DNA of 64,000 bases from DTKD01 sp964494345 (lineage in GTDB: Bacteria > Armatimonadota > UBA5829): NCBI GenBank assembly GCA_964494345.1, contig CAZBSI010000002.1:124001-188000 (forward strand), given 5' to 3'. The number at the start of each line of letters is the position of its first letter. The first letter of the stretch is position 1. The notes beneath the pieces were generated by a model. That model was not told the origin of the DNA, did not search any database, and was given only the letters and a program-made list of their open reading frames with translations. The position numbers and the translations under genes were made by a program. Below, in pieces: positions 18,102-26,500 of the stretch.

Positions 18102-18866
18102 ATGAGAGAATTGCGTTTGCGACCGCTGTGTTATGTGATAATGGCTGCAGTGCTGACGATCTCGATCGGATTGCCGATCCTGGCGGCTGATGCCGCGCAG
18201 ACTAATGTGAACCTTGACCTGAAAGATACTGATGTCAAGGCGGCCATAGAGGCCCTTTTTCGAGGCACGGGAAGGAACTACTCCATAGATTCCAATGTCT
18301 CGGGCATCGTTTCGGCGCTGTCTATTAAGGATGTTCCGTTCGAAACTGCGCTCAGGAGTCTTACGAAATCGGCCGGGTTGGTATATCGACAGGACGGCGG
18401 AGTATATCTTATCAGCGTTAAGCCAGATACCTCAAATCTCGTCGCTGCGTCTATGCCGATATCAGAACTGCCGTCGGTGGATGCTACTACCGATGAGCCT
18501 GAGATTAAAATAGAAAAGATTCCGCTGAATAACGTCAGCGCCAACGAGATATTGTCGATTCTCGGCGGTACGGATTCCAATAGAGCCTACGGCGGCTACG
18601 GTATGGGCGGCTGGAATTATGGCATGGGAATGGGCGGTCGTTATGGCGGCTCTGGCGGATACGGTAGTTACGGCGGCAATTACGGTGGCAACTATGGCGG
18701 TTATGGTAACTACGGCAGCTACGGAAACCGCAGCTATGGCGGCAACTTTGGTGGTTATGGCAGCAACTACGGCGGTTATGGCAGCAACTATGGCGGCTAC
18801 AACAACCGTTCGTCAGGTTACGGTGGGTCTTACGGTGGATCTTATGGCGGCTACCGAGGTTGGTAG
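18102..18866 (+). CDS. Secretin N-terminal (STN) domain protein with Gly/Tyr/Asn-rich tail
   Basis: 254 residues. Signal peptide at about 1-33. An STN-type domain (about 34-107: NVNLDLKDTDVKAAIEALF, then GIVSALSIKDVPFETALRSL) is like the first domain of type II/IV secretins and TonB receptors. A second partial secretin-like segment follows (about 135-156: IKIEKIPLNNVSANEILSIL). From about 163 to the end the protein is nearly all Gly, Tyr, Asn and Ser in GGYG/GSYG/GNYG units. The secretin barrel is absent. AGGAGGAGG precedes the ATG. Probably periplasmic; it may bind or nucleate other proteins through the tail, which is a guess. Confidence 0.75.
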   Translation: MRELRLRPLCYVIMAAVLTISIGLPILAADAAQTNVNLDLKDTDVKAAIEALFRGTGRNYSIDSNVSGIVSALSIKDVPFETALRSLTKSAGLVYRQDGGVYLISVKPDTSNLVAASMPISELPSVDATTDEPEIKIEKIPLNNVSANEILSILGGTDSNRAYGGYGMGGWNYGMGMGGRYGGSGGYGSYGGNYGGNYGGYGNYGSYGNRSYGGNFGGYGSNYGGYGSNYGGYNNRSSGYGGSYGGSYGGYRGW

Positions 18867-19103
18867 ATGAGTTTGTGGTGGTCGGATAATACCGGCCACC
18901 ATTGTTTTGTGTGTCCTTAGCATCCGCGTTTTCTCTTCTTTAATTTCTAACCTTTAAATCTTCGCTCCTCTGCTTGCAGCTTCTACTAGCGCTGCTATAA
19001 TGAAATTCAAAGTGGCACATTTTGTGCATCCAGACAGTTAGGTCAACTCGTCGTTTCCCTTGCGGCCACAAAACACTAAATCCATCGCAAACGGAGTAAC
19101 AAG

Positions 19104-19850
19104 TTGCGCTTTTATCGGACACTACGCACATCTACCCTCATAGTGCTGAGCCTCGCCCTGCTTTCGCCAATTATCAGCGGACAGGGTTTATCAAGTTTCA
19201 AAATCGAGGGAGTTCCGCGAATCAAACAAATGCAGAATTATTGCGGCCCAGCCACAATGTCCTCGATATTTTGTTATCTGGGAGAAAATATCACCCAGGA
19301 AGAGATCGGCAAGACGATATATGATCCCGTCGGTGGGGCGACCCACGGCGCCGATATGCTCTATTATGCCAAAAACAAAGGCTACTGCGCCTATTCATTC
19401 AACTCCGGCATAGCTGACGCCAAACGCAAGCTGGTATCAGGCACGCCGCTGCTTGTTTTGCAACAAAACAGCAATCGCGACCATTCCGGGCACTTCCGAG
19501 TGCTCACCGGCTACGACGATGCAGCCGAAAAGTTCTACGTAACCGACCCCTACTACGACGATATCACAGAGATGACTTATGCGCAGTGTGAAAAGTTGTG
19601 GAAGCCGATGGGGTATTGGGCGATGATTATTGTGCCGGCGGATAAAGATGACTTCAAAACCGAGCTCGGTGCAAAAAATCCGGTCTTTCACATGGACCTT
19701 TCCTATGCTCTATATAAGCACGGGCAATATACGGACGCGCTGAAGGAGATCAATGCCGCGCTATCTCTGGAGCCGTCCAACAAATATGCATTGTCGATGC
19801 TCTCCAAGATAAACGGGGCCATCGGAGCCGGCAAAAAGAGCAAATCCTGA
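19104..19850 (+). CDS. Exported C39-like papain-fold peptidase with TPR tail
   Basis: 248 residues. Signal peptide at the N-terminus (to about residue 26). The peptidase domain has NYCGPATMSSIFCYLG with the catalytic cysteine, GHFRVLTGYD with the histidine and VTDPYY with the aspartate-type residue. The last 60 residues contain about one and a half TPR motifs (SYALYKHGQYTDALKEINAA). Such C39-like domains cleave double-Gly leaders or act on the cell envelope; the substrate is unknown. The start is TTG 19104, seven bases after GGAG. It converges on the O-antigen ligase-like gene with 2 bases between stops. Confidence 0.8.
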   Translation: MRFYRTLRTSTLIVLSLALLSPIISGQGLSSFKIEGVPRIKQMQNYCGPATMSSIFCYLGENITQEEIGKTIYDPVGGATHGADMLYYAKNKGYCAYSFNSGIADAKRKLVSGTPLLVLQQNSNRDHSGHFRVLTGYDDAAEKFYVTDPYYDDITEMTYAQCEKLWKPMGYWAMIIVPADKDDFKTELGAKNPVFHMDLSYALYKHGQYTDALKEINAALSLEPSNKYALSMLSKINGAIGAGKKSKS

Positions 19851-19852
19851 GC

Positions 19853-21979
19853 CTACCGCACTTTAGAAGCCTGGGCCGTCGCTTTGGCGGCCTCGGCTTT
19901 GTTTCCGGCCGCAGAATAGGCGGCGCTCAGACCCGTGTAGCAGCCCTTGAACAGTTGCAGCATATCCTCGGCGTCGCTTTTGGTGACTAGTCCGATTCTT
20001 CTCTGCACTTCCCGCATATCCCCGGATGATCTCCATCGCTCCAGTCGATTGATTGCTGCGCGATACTCCCGAATTGCGGCGCTGTAGTAGCGTCGTGCGA
20101 GGTATTTGTCGGCGAAGTGGGCGTGAGCAAAGGCGTAGGTGCCGTCGACGATCTCCGGAGTCCCTTTGATATTCTCATAATCTGAGCTTTCAATTGCCAT
20201 CAACCGTCGCAACACGGACTCGAAGTTTTCGGTGTCATCGGTGTCTCTGTAAATTAGAGCGAGTTTATATAGAGTGCGCGTTGAGTTAGGGTGATATTTC
20301 AGAGCCTGTTTGAAACTCGATATAGCCAACGGCAGGTCGTGGTGATTCTCCGCAATCACACCTTTCGCAAACCACCCGCCTTCAGAGGTGCGCCGAGCCA
20401 GTTTAATCGCCATATCCGCCTGCTCATACGCAGCATCGTCGGAAATAGCCTGTGTCGAAAGCCAGGTGGCCAATTGCCGCCGATAGGTGGGCATCAGAGG
20501 AGATGCAGAGACGGCTTTTTTATAGAGGTCGATGATCCGCAGAGCATTGTCGGGGTTCCTCGCGTATACGGCCTCGGCTTTAGTCGCGTAGAAATCACCC
20601 AGGCCAAATGAAACCGTCATAGCCATCAACACAACGCACGCAGCGCCTGCGACTGCGCGGCCAACAGGGGCTAACTTCACCTTTTTATCAGCCGCACCGG
20701 ATCGTGAGACCAATACCCCCGCCACCACCCAAAACGGTATCGCTATTCCAGAGACATACCAATCTGAATCGACCAGGCTTCTTATCGCCGAGCCGAACAG
20801 AGCCGCAAACAGGGCGCAATCCAGCAGCCTCCAGCCGCTGTACGGCAAAATATCCGTCCACGTGACCGACCCGAATGCACATTCGTCGGCTGCTTCTTTG
20901 ACAGGCTCTGATCGCCTGCCGACGCTATGAATAGTCCCCAGAACGGCGGAGCGGGCTATGGCCAGCAGCAACAACATAAAAGCAGCAGCAGCCGGTATTC
21001 CGCACTCAGCCGCGAGCTGCAAATATGAGTCGTGCGCCATTCGCGTCGGGCCAGCTATGGTGTACTGTTGATAAGTCACAGGATAAGTCCCCGGCCCCGT
21101 GCCGAGCCAGGGCTGCGCCCGAATCATGTCCAAAGTCGCCTGCCAGGTGTAGGCTCGAAACACAGTTGAATGAACCTGTGTGCCGCCGGACTCCGCAGCC
21201 TGTATCCTGGATTTAACCGGGGCTGAAAAGAAAACCAGCAGTGGGGTCAATACCGCACACAGCACAAGCAATCTAAGAAATCGGGATCGTCGCAACGCCT
21301 TTGTAACGATGGCCAGCAAAAAGAACAACCCAAGCGACATCACCGCGGCGATAATACCGAACTTGGCCCCAGTCAACATCAGCGCCAGCGTCTGCACCAC
21401 AAAAGCAAAGCCCGCCAGCAATACTAACAGGCTGCGCCGTGTCACCAGAAAGATTCCCAACGTCACCGGAAGCGTAATGACCAGATAGCCTGCAAAGAAG
21501 CTGGGGTTCAAAAAAGGCCCAAACAGCCTGCCGTGTTCACCGCGCCCCATCAGAGACTGCCAGAAGTGTATGCCCCCGCCGGTGTCCAGAGCGTAGTCTC
21601 TGACCCCCATCGCGCTGATAATCAAGGCCGAAAGCAGCAAAACCCAGACGGTCGCTGTCGCCATTTTCCGGTCCTCGCTCAATGAAGAAGCCAGAAGATA
21701 AACGCCCAAACAAGCCGCGAAGAATACCATTTGATTCAGGCTGAAGAAAATAGCGCGGCTGAAACAAGTGGAGATAATATAAAACAGAAGAAAAGCAGCA
21801 GCAAACCACAGCCCCGGCACCCGTTGCCAGGTTCCGGATTTGTCTTTTGTCAGCAACAGGCGACAACAGACCCCGCCCAGGATAATCAGGTACAAAAACC
21901 CGTTAGTGAGCGTGCCAAGTTTGCCACCGATTACCGGAGCAAGCACAATCGCTAATAAAAGCAGCACGGAGCCTTCCAC
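19853..21979 (-). CDS. O-antigen ligase/polymerase-like membrane protein with TPR domain
   Basis: 708 residues. About a dozen hydrophobic helices in the first two thirds include the Wzy_C-type loop GTGPGTYPVTYQQY ... MAHDSYLQLAAECG. The C-terminal 250 residues hold TPR-like repeats (AISSFKQALKYHPNSTRTLYKLALIYRD-type). WaaL/Wzy-family enzymes join or polymerise undecaprenyl-linked glycans in the inner membrane; some relatives act in protein glycosylation. Ligase or polymerase cannot be separated from sequence alone. The start is GTG 21979, behind a promoter at 22014-22042. Confidence 0.85.
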   Translation of the reverse strand: MEGSVLLLLAIVLAPVIGGKLGTLTNGFLYLIILGGVCCRLLLTKDKSGTWQRVPGLWFAAAFLLFYIISTCFSRAIFFSLNQMVFFAACLGVYLLASSLSEDRKMATATVWVLLLSALIISAMGVRDYALDTGGGIHFWQSLMGRGEHGRLFGPFLNPSFFAGYLVITLPVTLGIFLVTRRSLLVLLAGFAFVVQTLALMLTGAKFGIIAAVMSLGLFFLLAIVTKALRRSRFLRLLVLCAVLTPLLVFFSAPVKSRIQAAESGGTQVHSTVFRAYTWQATLDMIRAQPWLGTGPGTYPVTYQQYTIAGPTRMAHDSYLQLAAECGIPAAAAFMLLLLAIARSAVLGTIHSVGRRSEPVKEAADECAFGSVTWTDILPYSGWRLLDCALFAALFGSAIRSLVDSDWYVSGIAIPFWVVAGVLVSRSGAADKKVKLAPVGRAVAGAACVVLMAMTVSFGLGDFYATKAEAVYARNPDNALRIIDLYKKAVSASPLMPTYRRQLATWLSTQAISDDAAYEQADMAIKLARRTSEGGWFAKGVIAENHHDLPLAISSFKQALKYHPNSTRTLYKLALIYRDTDDTENFESVLRRLMAIESSDYENIKGTPEIVDGTYAFAHAHFADKYLARRYYSAAIREYRAAINRLERWRSSGDMREVQRRIGLVTKSDAEDMLQLFKGCYTGLSAAYSAAGNKAEAAKATAQASKVR

Positions 21980-22013
21980 CAGCCACCATCCCTGCTATCG
22001 TTGCATTGGATAA

Positions 22014-22042
22014 ACGATACGCCGGAAGCGCCACCGTGTCAA
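22014..22042 (-). promoter_or_regulatory. Promoter of the O-antigen ligase-like gene
   Basis: On the minus strand TTGACA (22042-22037), 17-base spacer, TATCGT (22019-22014). Predicted start near 22007, about 28 bases before the GTG start. The -10 is imperfect. Confidence 0.6.
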
Positions 22043-22071
22043 GCGAGTGTCCGAACGATAGGAGTTATACC

Positions 22072-23670
22072 TTAGTCCGTCAGCACCTTCCATGAGAGCC
22101 TGTCGTATTGCCCGGTGGTCGGATAAAACGGCGGCGGAGCTACGGCTAACCTGGGGTCGTAGTTGTAGTCTTTGGCATAACCGGTTTTGATCGTGCCTCC
22201 GCTTATGGTTCCGACCGCGCCACGGGTGCTTTGGATCAGCCCTCCGATAACCTTTAGAGCGCCCGTATTGCCCTGATTATAGTTGTTTACGGAGATGCTG
22301 CCGTTAACGCTGCTGCTGCCGGCCAGCAAAACAGCGTCAATTTCACGGTCGGGGTGGTTATGCTTTAAGGTCCCGTCATCTGCGATATAGATATCCTGCG
22401 CAACAAGGCCGAGCGTACCGGCAGCCAGGTTAGTCTCGTGAGTAGATGGCAGTTGCTTATTTGGACGGGTTTTATAGACCAGATCATTCGTAATGGTGAT
22501 ATTCTTTTTGGCCACGGTATCGGTGGCTATCGTCCAAGCTGAGCGACGGGTGATTTTACCGGCGGAATATGAATTATCCGCGATTGTGCCGCTAAGCGAT
22601 GTTATGTCACCGGTGCAGTAGATTACCCCGTTTGAAAACGAGTTGGCCGAGGTCGGACTGCCCTGACCCATCGCCGTTCCAGACGCTGTTGTGGTCCCAC
22701 TCGATTTGTTAAATATGACCGTTGCAGATTTTTGATACGCACCGGTGCCCTGGGTTATAGTAGCTACTTGATTCCCGCTTGCATCGACCGACATCGTTAT
22801 CGCTGCGTCGCCTCGTATATATATCCCACCCGTATCGGCGCCATCGACTTTGTTGGCTTTTAAATAGACTCCGTCGGTAGTCGGAAAGCCGGTGTCGCTG
22901 CCCCAGGCCGCCTTTTTTTGGTCTTCGGTGGACGGCGGCAGGTTGATTTTTTGAATGCCGAGCAGATATCCCCTGCTTCCGTTGAGAAATACCTTCTGGT
23001 AATCGGTCTCGTTGGCGGGCCTGCGTGGGTTATAGTTGATCGTAGTGCCGGACGCCGTGACCTGATCCAAAAATATCGGCCTTCGGGTGCTCGACCACCC
23101 GCCGTAGTCTATATTGAAGTTAGTGCCTCCGGTGTTGTTGCTGTGAACAGGCCCATCGACCCTGTCGTTGGAAGCCCACCAAATCACGCTGCCGGAGGTT
23201 GAGGTTTCGCGATCTGTAAAATACGCATATTTGCCGAAAGTGGACTGTCTGACCACAACTTGCACACGCCTGGTATGGCCGGACACGGTGCCGGTGGATA
23301 TTATCTCATATTTCTTTAAAAACACCCTGCCATTATCCGGGTCGCAGATTATATTTACCGTCCACGCGCCGGCAGGGGACGCGCCGATTTGAGCGGTTAT
23401 GTTTTGATCCGAAGTCGGCGGCAGGGCCTGATCGCGCAGCCAAAGCACCCCTCTCTCCGCCCCGGATTCCGCCACCTGCAAAGCCGATGATCTAAGCTGC
23501 TGGCGGTTGTTAGAGCGAATGGCGGCGCTGGTCATACCCAAAAGGATCACCGACAAGCCGATTATCACAAATGCAGCTCCGGCCACCGCTAAAAGCAGCG
23601 AGCCTCGCTTATTACGAGCAAGCGTCATATTCGATATTGGTGATTTATATTTGTTTACAACCGGAGGCAT
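22072..23670 (-). CDS. PilX-like pilus assembly protein
   Basis: 532 residues. The N-terminal 80 residues are PilX-like: RNKRGSLLLAVAGAAFVIIGLSVILLG is a single long hydrophobic helix after a basic stretch, followed by SSALQVAESGAERGVLWLRD, the usual helical stalk. The remaining 450 residues are a Gly/Thr/Ser-rich beta-type region, much longer than in classical PilX (about 200). It probably forms a minor pilin or surface-exposed part of a type IV pilus or type II secretion-like machine. AAGGTG lies five bases before ATG. It is the last of three pilin-like genes read right to left. Confidence 0.78.
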   Translation of the reverse strand: MPPVVNKYKSPISNMTLARNKRGSLLLAVAGAAFVIIGLSVILLGMTSAAIRSNNRQQLRSSALQVAESGAERGVLWLRDQALPPTSDQNITAQIGASPAGAWTVNIICDPDNGRVFLKKYEIISTGTVSGHTRRVQVVVRQSTFGKYAYFTDRETSTSGSVIWWASNDRVDGPVHSNNTGGTNFNIDYGGWSSTRRPIFLDQVTASGTTINYNPRRPANETDYQKVFLNGSRGYLLGIQKINLPPSTEDQKKAAWGSDTGFPTTDGVYLKANKVDGADTGGIYIRGDAAITMSVDASGNQVATITQGTGAYQKSATVIFNKSSGTTTASGTAMGQGSPTSANSFSNGVIYCTGDITSLSGTIADNSYSAGKITRRSAWTIATDTVAKKNITITNDLVYKTRPNKQLPSTHETNLAAGTLGLVAQDIYIADDGTLKHNHPDREIDAVLLAGSSSVNGSISVNNYNQGNTGALKVIGGLIQSTRGAVGTISGGTIKTGYAKDYNYDPRLAVAPPPFYPTTGQYDRLSWKVLTD

Positions 23671-23679
23671 ACCGACACC

Positions 23680-24279
23680 TTAATGATTATAATAGTTGCG
23701 CATATAGATGACGCGCTGGGTCAGGGTGGTCTCTTTTTTGCCGGAATCGCTTGCTTTATATTTCAACACCGATTCGCGAGTGGTGATCGTAATCTGGACA
23801 GCATCAGCCCCCAGTTCCGAATTGACCTCGAATAGCAGCGAGGAGACGTCTTTTCTAATGGGCAGCAGTTTGCCCTTCCAACTCCACCACAACCATGTCC
23901 CATTTTTGCCGACTATCCCGGATTGGTCCGACGTGTAGAAATACATCGGATTCTGGGTATCCGATTCGGTGCGGTCGTAATGACCGTCCACGGTTTCAGG
24001 CAAGATCACGCACAATCTGCGTCCGCTATATGGGCCGCTGTCGTAGATTGTGATCTTTTGGGCCTCTCGCACCCACAGCACCATAAACTGCAGCGCCGAA
24101 GAGGCGTTGGTGTCGCTGCTGACCTGCGCCAGATCATCGTCCACTGCACGCATCGCAGCGATAAGCATGCTCACCGTGCAAACCAGCAGCAGAGCCATTA
24201 TTCCTGTCGCCGCCAGCACCTCAATTACGGTGAACCCTCGGCGATTCAAAACACGTTTTTGGGTGATGTTAACTCGCAT
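23680..24279 (-). CDS. Type IV prepilin-like protein (PilW/PulJ-like)
   Basis: About 199 residues. A class III prepilin leader RRGFTVIEVLAATG has glycine at -1 and glutamate at +5, followed by a hydrophobic helix that builds the pilus core. The rest lacks motifs I can name; a disulfide is not apparent. ATG 24279 is chosen because the leader is then about 15 residues; a GTG at 24315 would lengthen it by 12 and overlap the upstream gene more. Overlap with that gene is 11 bases, which suggests coupled translation. Confidence 0.8.
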   Translation of the reverse strand: MRVNITQKRVLNRRGFTVIEVLAATGIMALLLVCTVSMLIAAMRAVDDDLAQVSSDTNASSALQFMVLWVREAQKITIYDSGPYSGRRLCVILPETVDGHYDRTESDTQNPMYFYTSDQSGIVGKNGTWLWWSWKGKLLPIRKDVSSLLFEVNSELGADAVQITITTRESVLKYKASDSGKKETTLTQRVIYMRNYYNH

Positions 24280-24763
24280 TGGATATATAGGCAACCTGTT
24301 CAACTTTGCTGTCACCGGCCCGCCTGGGCGATGAACGCCAGGTGATGGTGACGGTGATCTTCTTCATTCTCGTGTCTGTGGGGTGATTCTCAATTTTCAG
24401 GGTTGCTGTCGGCGGCTGGCCGACGCTCGCGCCAGGCAGATAATCCGCAACCCCATCCACACTGACGAAACTGTAGGGAGATGAGGTCGGCGAGCTATCG
24501 ATAAAGCCTCCCTCTTGCAGTTCGGAATAGGTCAAACGGCCCCATTCGATAGCCCTGAGCTGGTCGATTTTGTGCTGCGCCAGGCTAATGGCCTGCGCAT
24601 ACTCTCCGTTGATCTTGGCTGCGGATTTGCCGACTATTAACGATGACGAAAAAACGACCACCAATAGCGAAAACACGAAAAGCGATATCATCACTTCCAT
24701 CAAAGTGAGGCCGCTTTTAAGCCGCCGGCGCCCAATTAAAATGCTCGGTCTGGTCTTGTCCAT
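24269..24763 (-). CDS. Type IV prepilin-like protein (PilV/PulI-like)
   Basis: 164 residues. The prepilin cleavage site LKSGLTLMEVMISLFVFS has glycine at -1 and glutamate at +5, then a 20-residue hydrophobic helix. The C-terminal part reads as a small beta domain ending in a calf of charged residues. It should be processed by a PilD-type peptidase, which is not in the window. First gene of a three-gene minor-pilin set (this, the PilW-like and the PilX-like protein). GGGAG lies about 12 bases upstream of ATG. Confidence 0.8.
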   Translation of the reverse strand: MDKTRPSILIGRRRLKSGLTLMEVMISLFVFSLLVVVFSSSLIVGKSAAKINGEYAQAISLAQHKIDQLRAIEWGRLTYSELQEGGFIDSSPTSSPYSFVSVDGVADYLPGASVGQPPTATLKIENHPTDTRMKKITVTITWRSSPRRAGDSKVEQVAYISNAS

Positions 24764-24875
24764 TGATAACGGTCACTCCCTAAGATATTATCAGTAAACA
24801 CGACACCGAAGATTAGGTCATCGACGAAAAACCGTCATATCTACCTATCACAACTGTTTCCAATACGATTCACCC

Positions 24876-24904
24876 TTGACATCTGGCGCGGCTTGAAGTA
24901 TAAT
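24876..24904 (+). promoter_or_regulatory. Consensus promoter of carD
   Basis: TTGACA (24876-24881), 17-base spacer, TATAAT (24899-24904). Predicted start near 24911. Confidence 0.9.
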
Positions 24905-24918
24905 ATTTCCATCGTACG

Positions 24919-24938
24919 CGAGACCAGAGCTGGTCTCG
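24919..24938 (+). promoter_or_regulatory. 5' leader hairpin of carD
   Basis: CGAGACCA-GAGC-TGGTCTCG: perfect 8-bp stem with a four-base loop, about eight bases after the predicted transcription start and just upstream of the AGGGGGA ribosome site (24941-24947). It may protect the mRNA 5' end or affect initiation; no T-run follows, so it is not a terminator. Confidence 0.6.
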
Positions 24939-24957
24939 GAAGGGGGACTGTTTCCTT

Positions 24958-25443
24958 ATGGAAATTGGTGACACAGTCTTACACCCGCGTTACGGCGTCG
25001 GCGTAATCGACCACATCGAGACACGCGACCAGGATGGTACGGTTCGAGAATTCTATGTAATTCCAAAACCGTCCATCGCCTCAACAATCCTGGTCCCGGT
25101 AGACGCCGCCGACGAGTTGGGTTTAAGACCAATCTCTTCCGCTGACAAACTCAACAAAGCCATTAAAATCCTCTCCGGCGAGACCGATGAAGGTCATATC
25201 ACCTGTGCGTTGCGCAACGTGACTTGGAACGATCCTCTCGCGCTTGCGCGTGCAATCCGCACCAAAGCCACCGAACCCAAGCCGCGATACCCTAAAGTGA
25301 GTGAGCTGCACCAGCTTAAAAGAGCTAAGAGCCTGCTTGCTGAGGAGATGTCTGCTGTTTTGGGGATTCCTGAGGATGAAGTGGCTGCACTTATCGACTG
25401 CAAGGATGCAGACCCCGATACAGCGGCGGCAGGTCAGGCTTAG
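24958..25443 (+). CDS. CarD-family transcription regulator
   Basis: 161 residues. The first 70 form the RNA-polymerase interaction (CarD/TRCF-like Tudor) domain: MEIGDTVLHPRYGVGVIDHIE followed by FYVIPKPS and TILVPVDAADELGLRP. The remainder is helical, as in CarD, where it contacts promoter DNA near the -10. CarD proteins stabilise open promoter complexes, notably at rRNA and growth genes. The consensus promoter and 5' hairpin suggest high constitutive expression. Convergent with greA. Confidence 0.88.
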   Translation: MEIGDTVLHPRYGVGVIDHIETRDQDGTVREFYVIPKPSIASTILVPVDAADELGLRPISSADKLNKAIKILSGETDEGHITCALRNVTWNDPLALARAIRTKATEPKPRYPKVSELHQLKRAKSLLAEEMSAVLGIPEDEVAALIDCKDADPDTAAAGQA

Positions 25444-25486
25444 CCTGTCAAAGGGTCTTCTTACCACGGATGACTCTCAGATGTGT

Positions 25487-25513
25487 GCTTCGGCATGCGT
25501 AACATGCCGAAGC
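25487..25513. terminator. Hairpin between convergent carD and greA
   Basis: GCTTCGGCATG-CGTAA-CATGCCGAAGC: perfect 11-bp stem, five-base loop, 43 bases after the carD stop. No strong T-run on either side, so terminator function is likely from position but not certain. Confidence 0.6.
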
Positions 25514-25553
25514 TTGCACATAGTCAACTTGTGTTTAGCTGCTCGTTATTTGT

Positions 25554-26021
25554 TTACGCCACGGAGATGATTTTATATCGCAACCGGCCGACCGGAACCT
25601 CGATGATGACGGTTTCTCCCATCTTTTTGCCTAACAACGCCTCACCCACGCACGACTCATGAGATATCTGGCCCTCGGCGGGGTTAGACTCGGCGGCGCC
25701 GACTATCGTATACTCTTCCTGGCTGCCGTCATCAAGGTCTTTAATCTTTACAGTCGAGCCGACGCCAACCGACCCATCCGCCGACGCGTCGACAACACTG
25801 GCGTGCGAAAGGATCGCTTTAAGCTCGGTGATGCGCGATTCCAGAATCGCCTGGCCCCGCTTGGCATCCTCATAATCGAAGTTCTCGGTAAGATCCCCTA
25901 GCTGCCGGGCCTGACGGATCCTCTCGATGATGGCAGGCCGCTTAACGGTTACCAGTTCGGCCAGCTCGTTGCGCATATCCTCAAAGCCCCGAGGCGTAAG
26001 GACAAATTCCATGTCGGACAT
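25554..26021 (-). CDS. greA: Transcription elongation factor GreA
   Basis: 155 residues, the usual length. The N-terminal coiled coil includes ELAELVTVKRPAIIERI and the acidic tip region GDLTENFDYEDAK, which reaches into the polymerase secondary channel. The C-terminal FKBP-like domain has GVGSTVKIKDLDDGS, SHESCVGEALLGKKMGE and a closing VGRLRYKIISV. GreA triggers cleavage of backtracked RNA. It faces carD, another RNA polymerase-binding factor, across a hairpin. Confidence 0.92.
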   Translation of the reverse strand: MSDMEFVLTPRGFEDMRNELAELVTVKRPAIIERIRQARQLGDLTENFDYEDAKRGQAILESRITELKAILSHASVVDASADGSVGVGSTVKIKDLDDGSQEEYTIVGAAESNPAEGQISHESCVGEALLGKKMGETVIIEVPVGRLRYKIISVA

Positions 26022-26329
26022 TTTTTAATAACAGCTCCAATTTACAGTATTAGCAACAGCCCGGCTTAAGCGCTCCGGACAGTCACTACATCCATTCATC
26101 AACCAACAGATATCAAGCGCGCATTTTACCATAAATCTTACGTTAATGGAAGAGCGTAAGTTCGAAAAATCAGAAAAATCGTATGGGCGGCGCTGGTTTA
26201 TGTCGCTTTCAGGCTTGAGTAGATCGGTACGTACGTGATATAAAAGTGACGTTCTCGCCCAGCTATGGCCAACGTTGGTTAATAAAATCATTCAATTGCA
26301 GCGTTATTGCATCCGGGCAAAAATATATC

Positions 26330-26358
26330 TTGACAACTGAGCGTTCATGAACTACACT
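26330..26358 (+). promoter_or_regulatory. Orphan sigma-70-type promoter
   Basis: TTGACA (26330-26335), 17-base spacer, TACACT (26353-26358), pointing towards the 3' end of the opposing Gfo/Idh gene with no plus-strand gene behind it. Confidence 0.65.
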
Positions 26359-26449
26359 GCGTGTGGTATTCGTGATATTGATAATTTGAGATAGAATATC
26401 TCTTCCGATATTTTTGCGAAGTGACTCGAGGAAGGAAAGAGGGGAGAGG

Positions 26450-26481
26450 AAAGTGGCCATAAGCATGCTTTTGGCCACTTT
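26450..26481. terminator. Terminator hairpin after the Gfo/Idh gene
   Basis: AAAGTGGCCA-N12-TGGCCACTTT: perfect 10-bp stem. Read on the minus strand it comes 20 bases after the Gfo/Idh stop and is followed by a pyrimidine-rich stretch. Read on the plus strand it would end the transcript of the orphan promoter. Confidence 0.7.
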
Positions 26482-26500
26482 CCATTTCAACCCGAATTCA

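Larger units (their letters stand above)
26022..26500. other. Gene-free spacer with orphan promoter and hairpins
   Basis: 479 bases upstream of greA and downstream of the Gfo/Idh gene. The reading frames here lack ribosome sites and family features. It contains a plus-strand promoter (26330-26358), a small hairpin AATATC-N6-GATATT followed by five T (26395-26415) and the stronger hairpin at 26450-26481. Together these could delimit a small RNA. Confidence 0.6.

Noticed and set aside
18600..18865. Repetitive DNA that might look like a CRISPR or satellite array
   Set aside because: The repeats are GGN/TAY/AAY codons of the glycine-tyrosine-asparagine tail in one open frame; there are no spacers.
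26025..26490. Two short minus-strand ORFs in the spacer upstream of greA
   Set aside because: No ribosome sites, no hydrophobic or domain pattern, and they overlap the hairpins and promoter.
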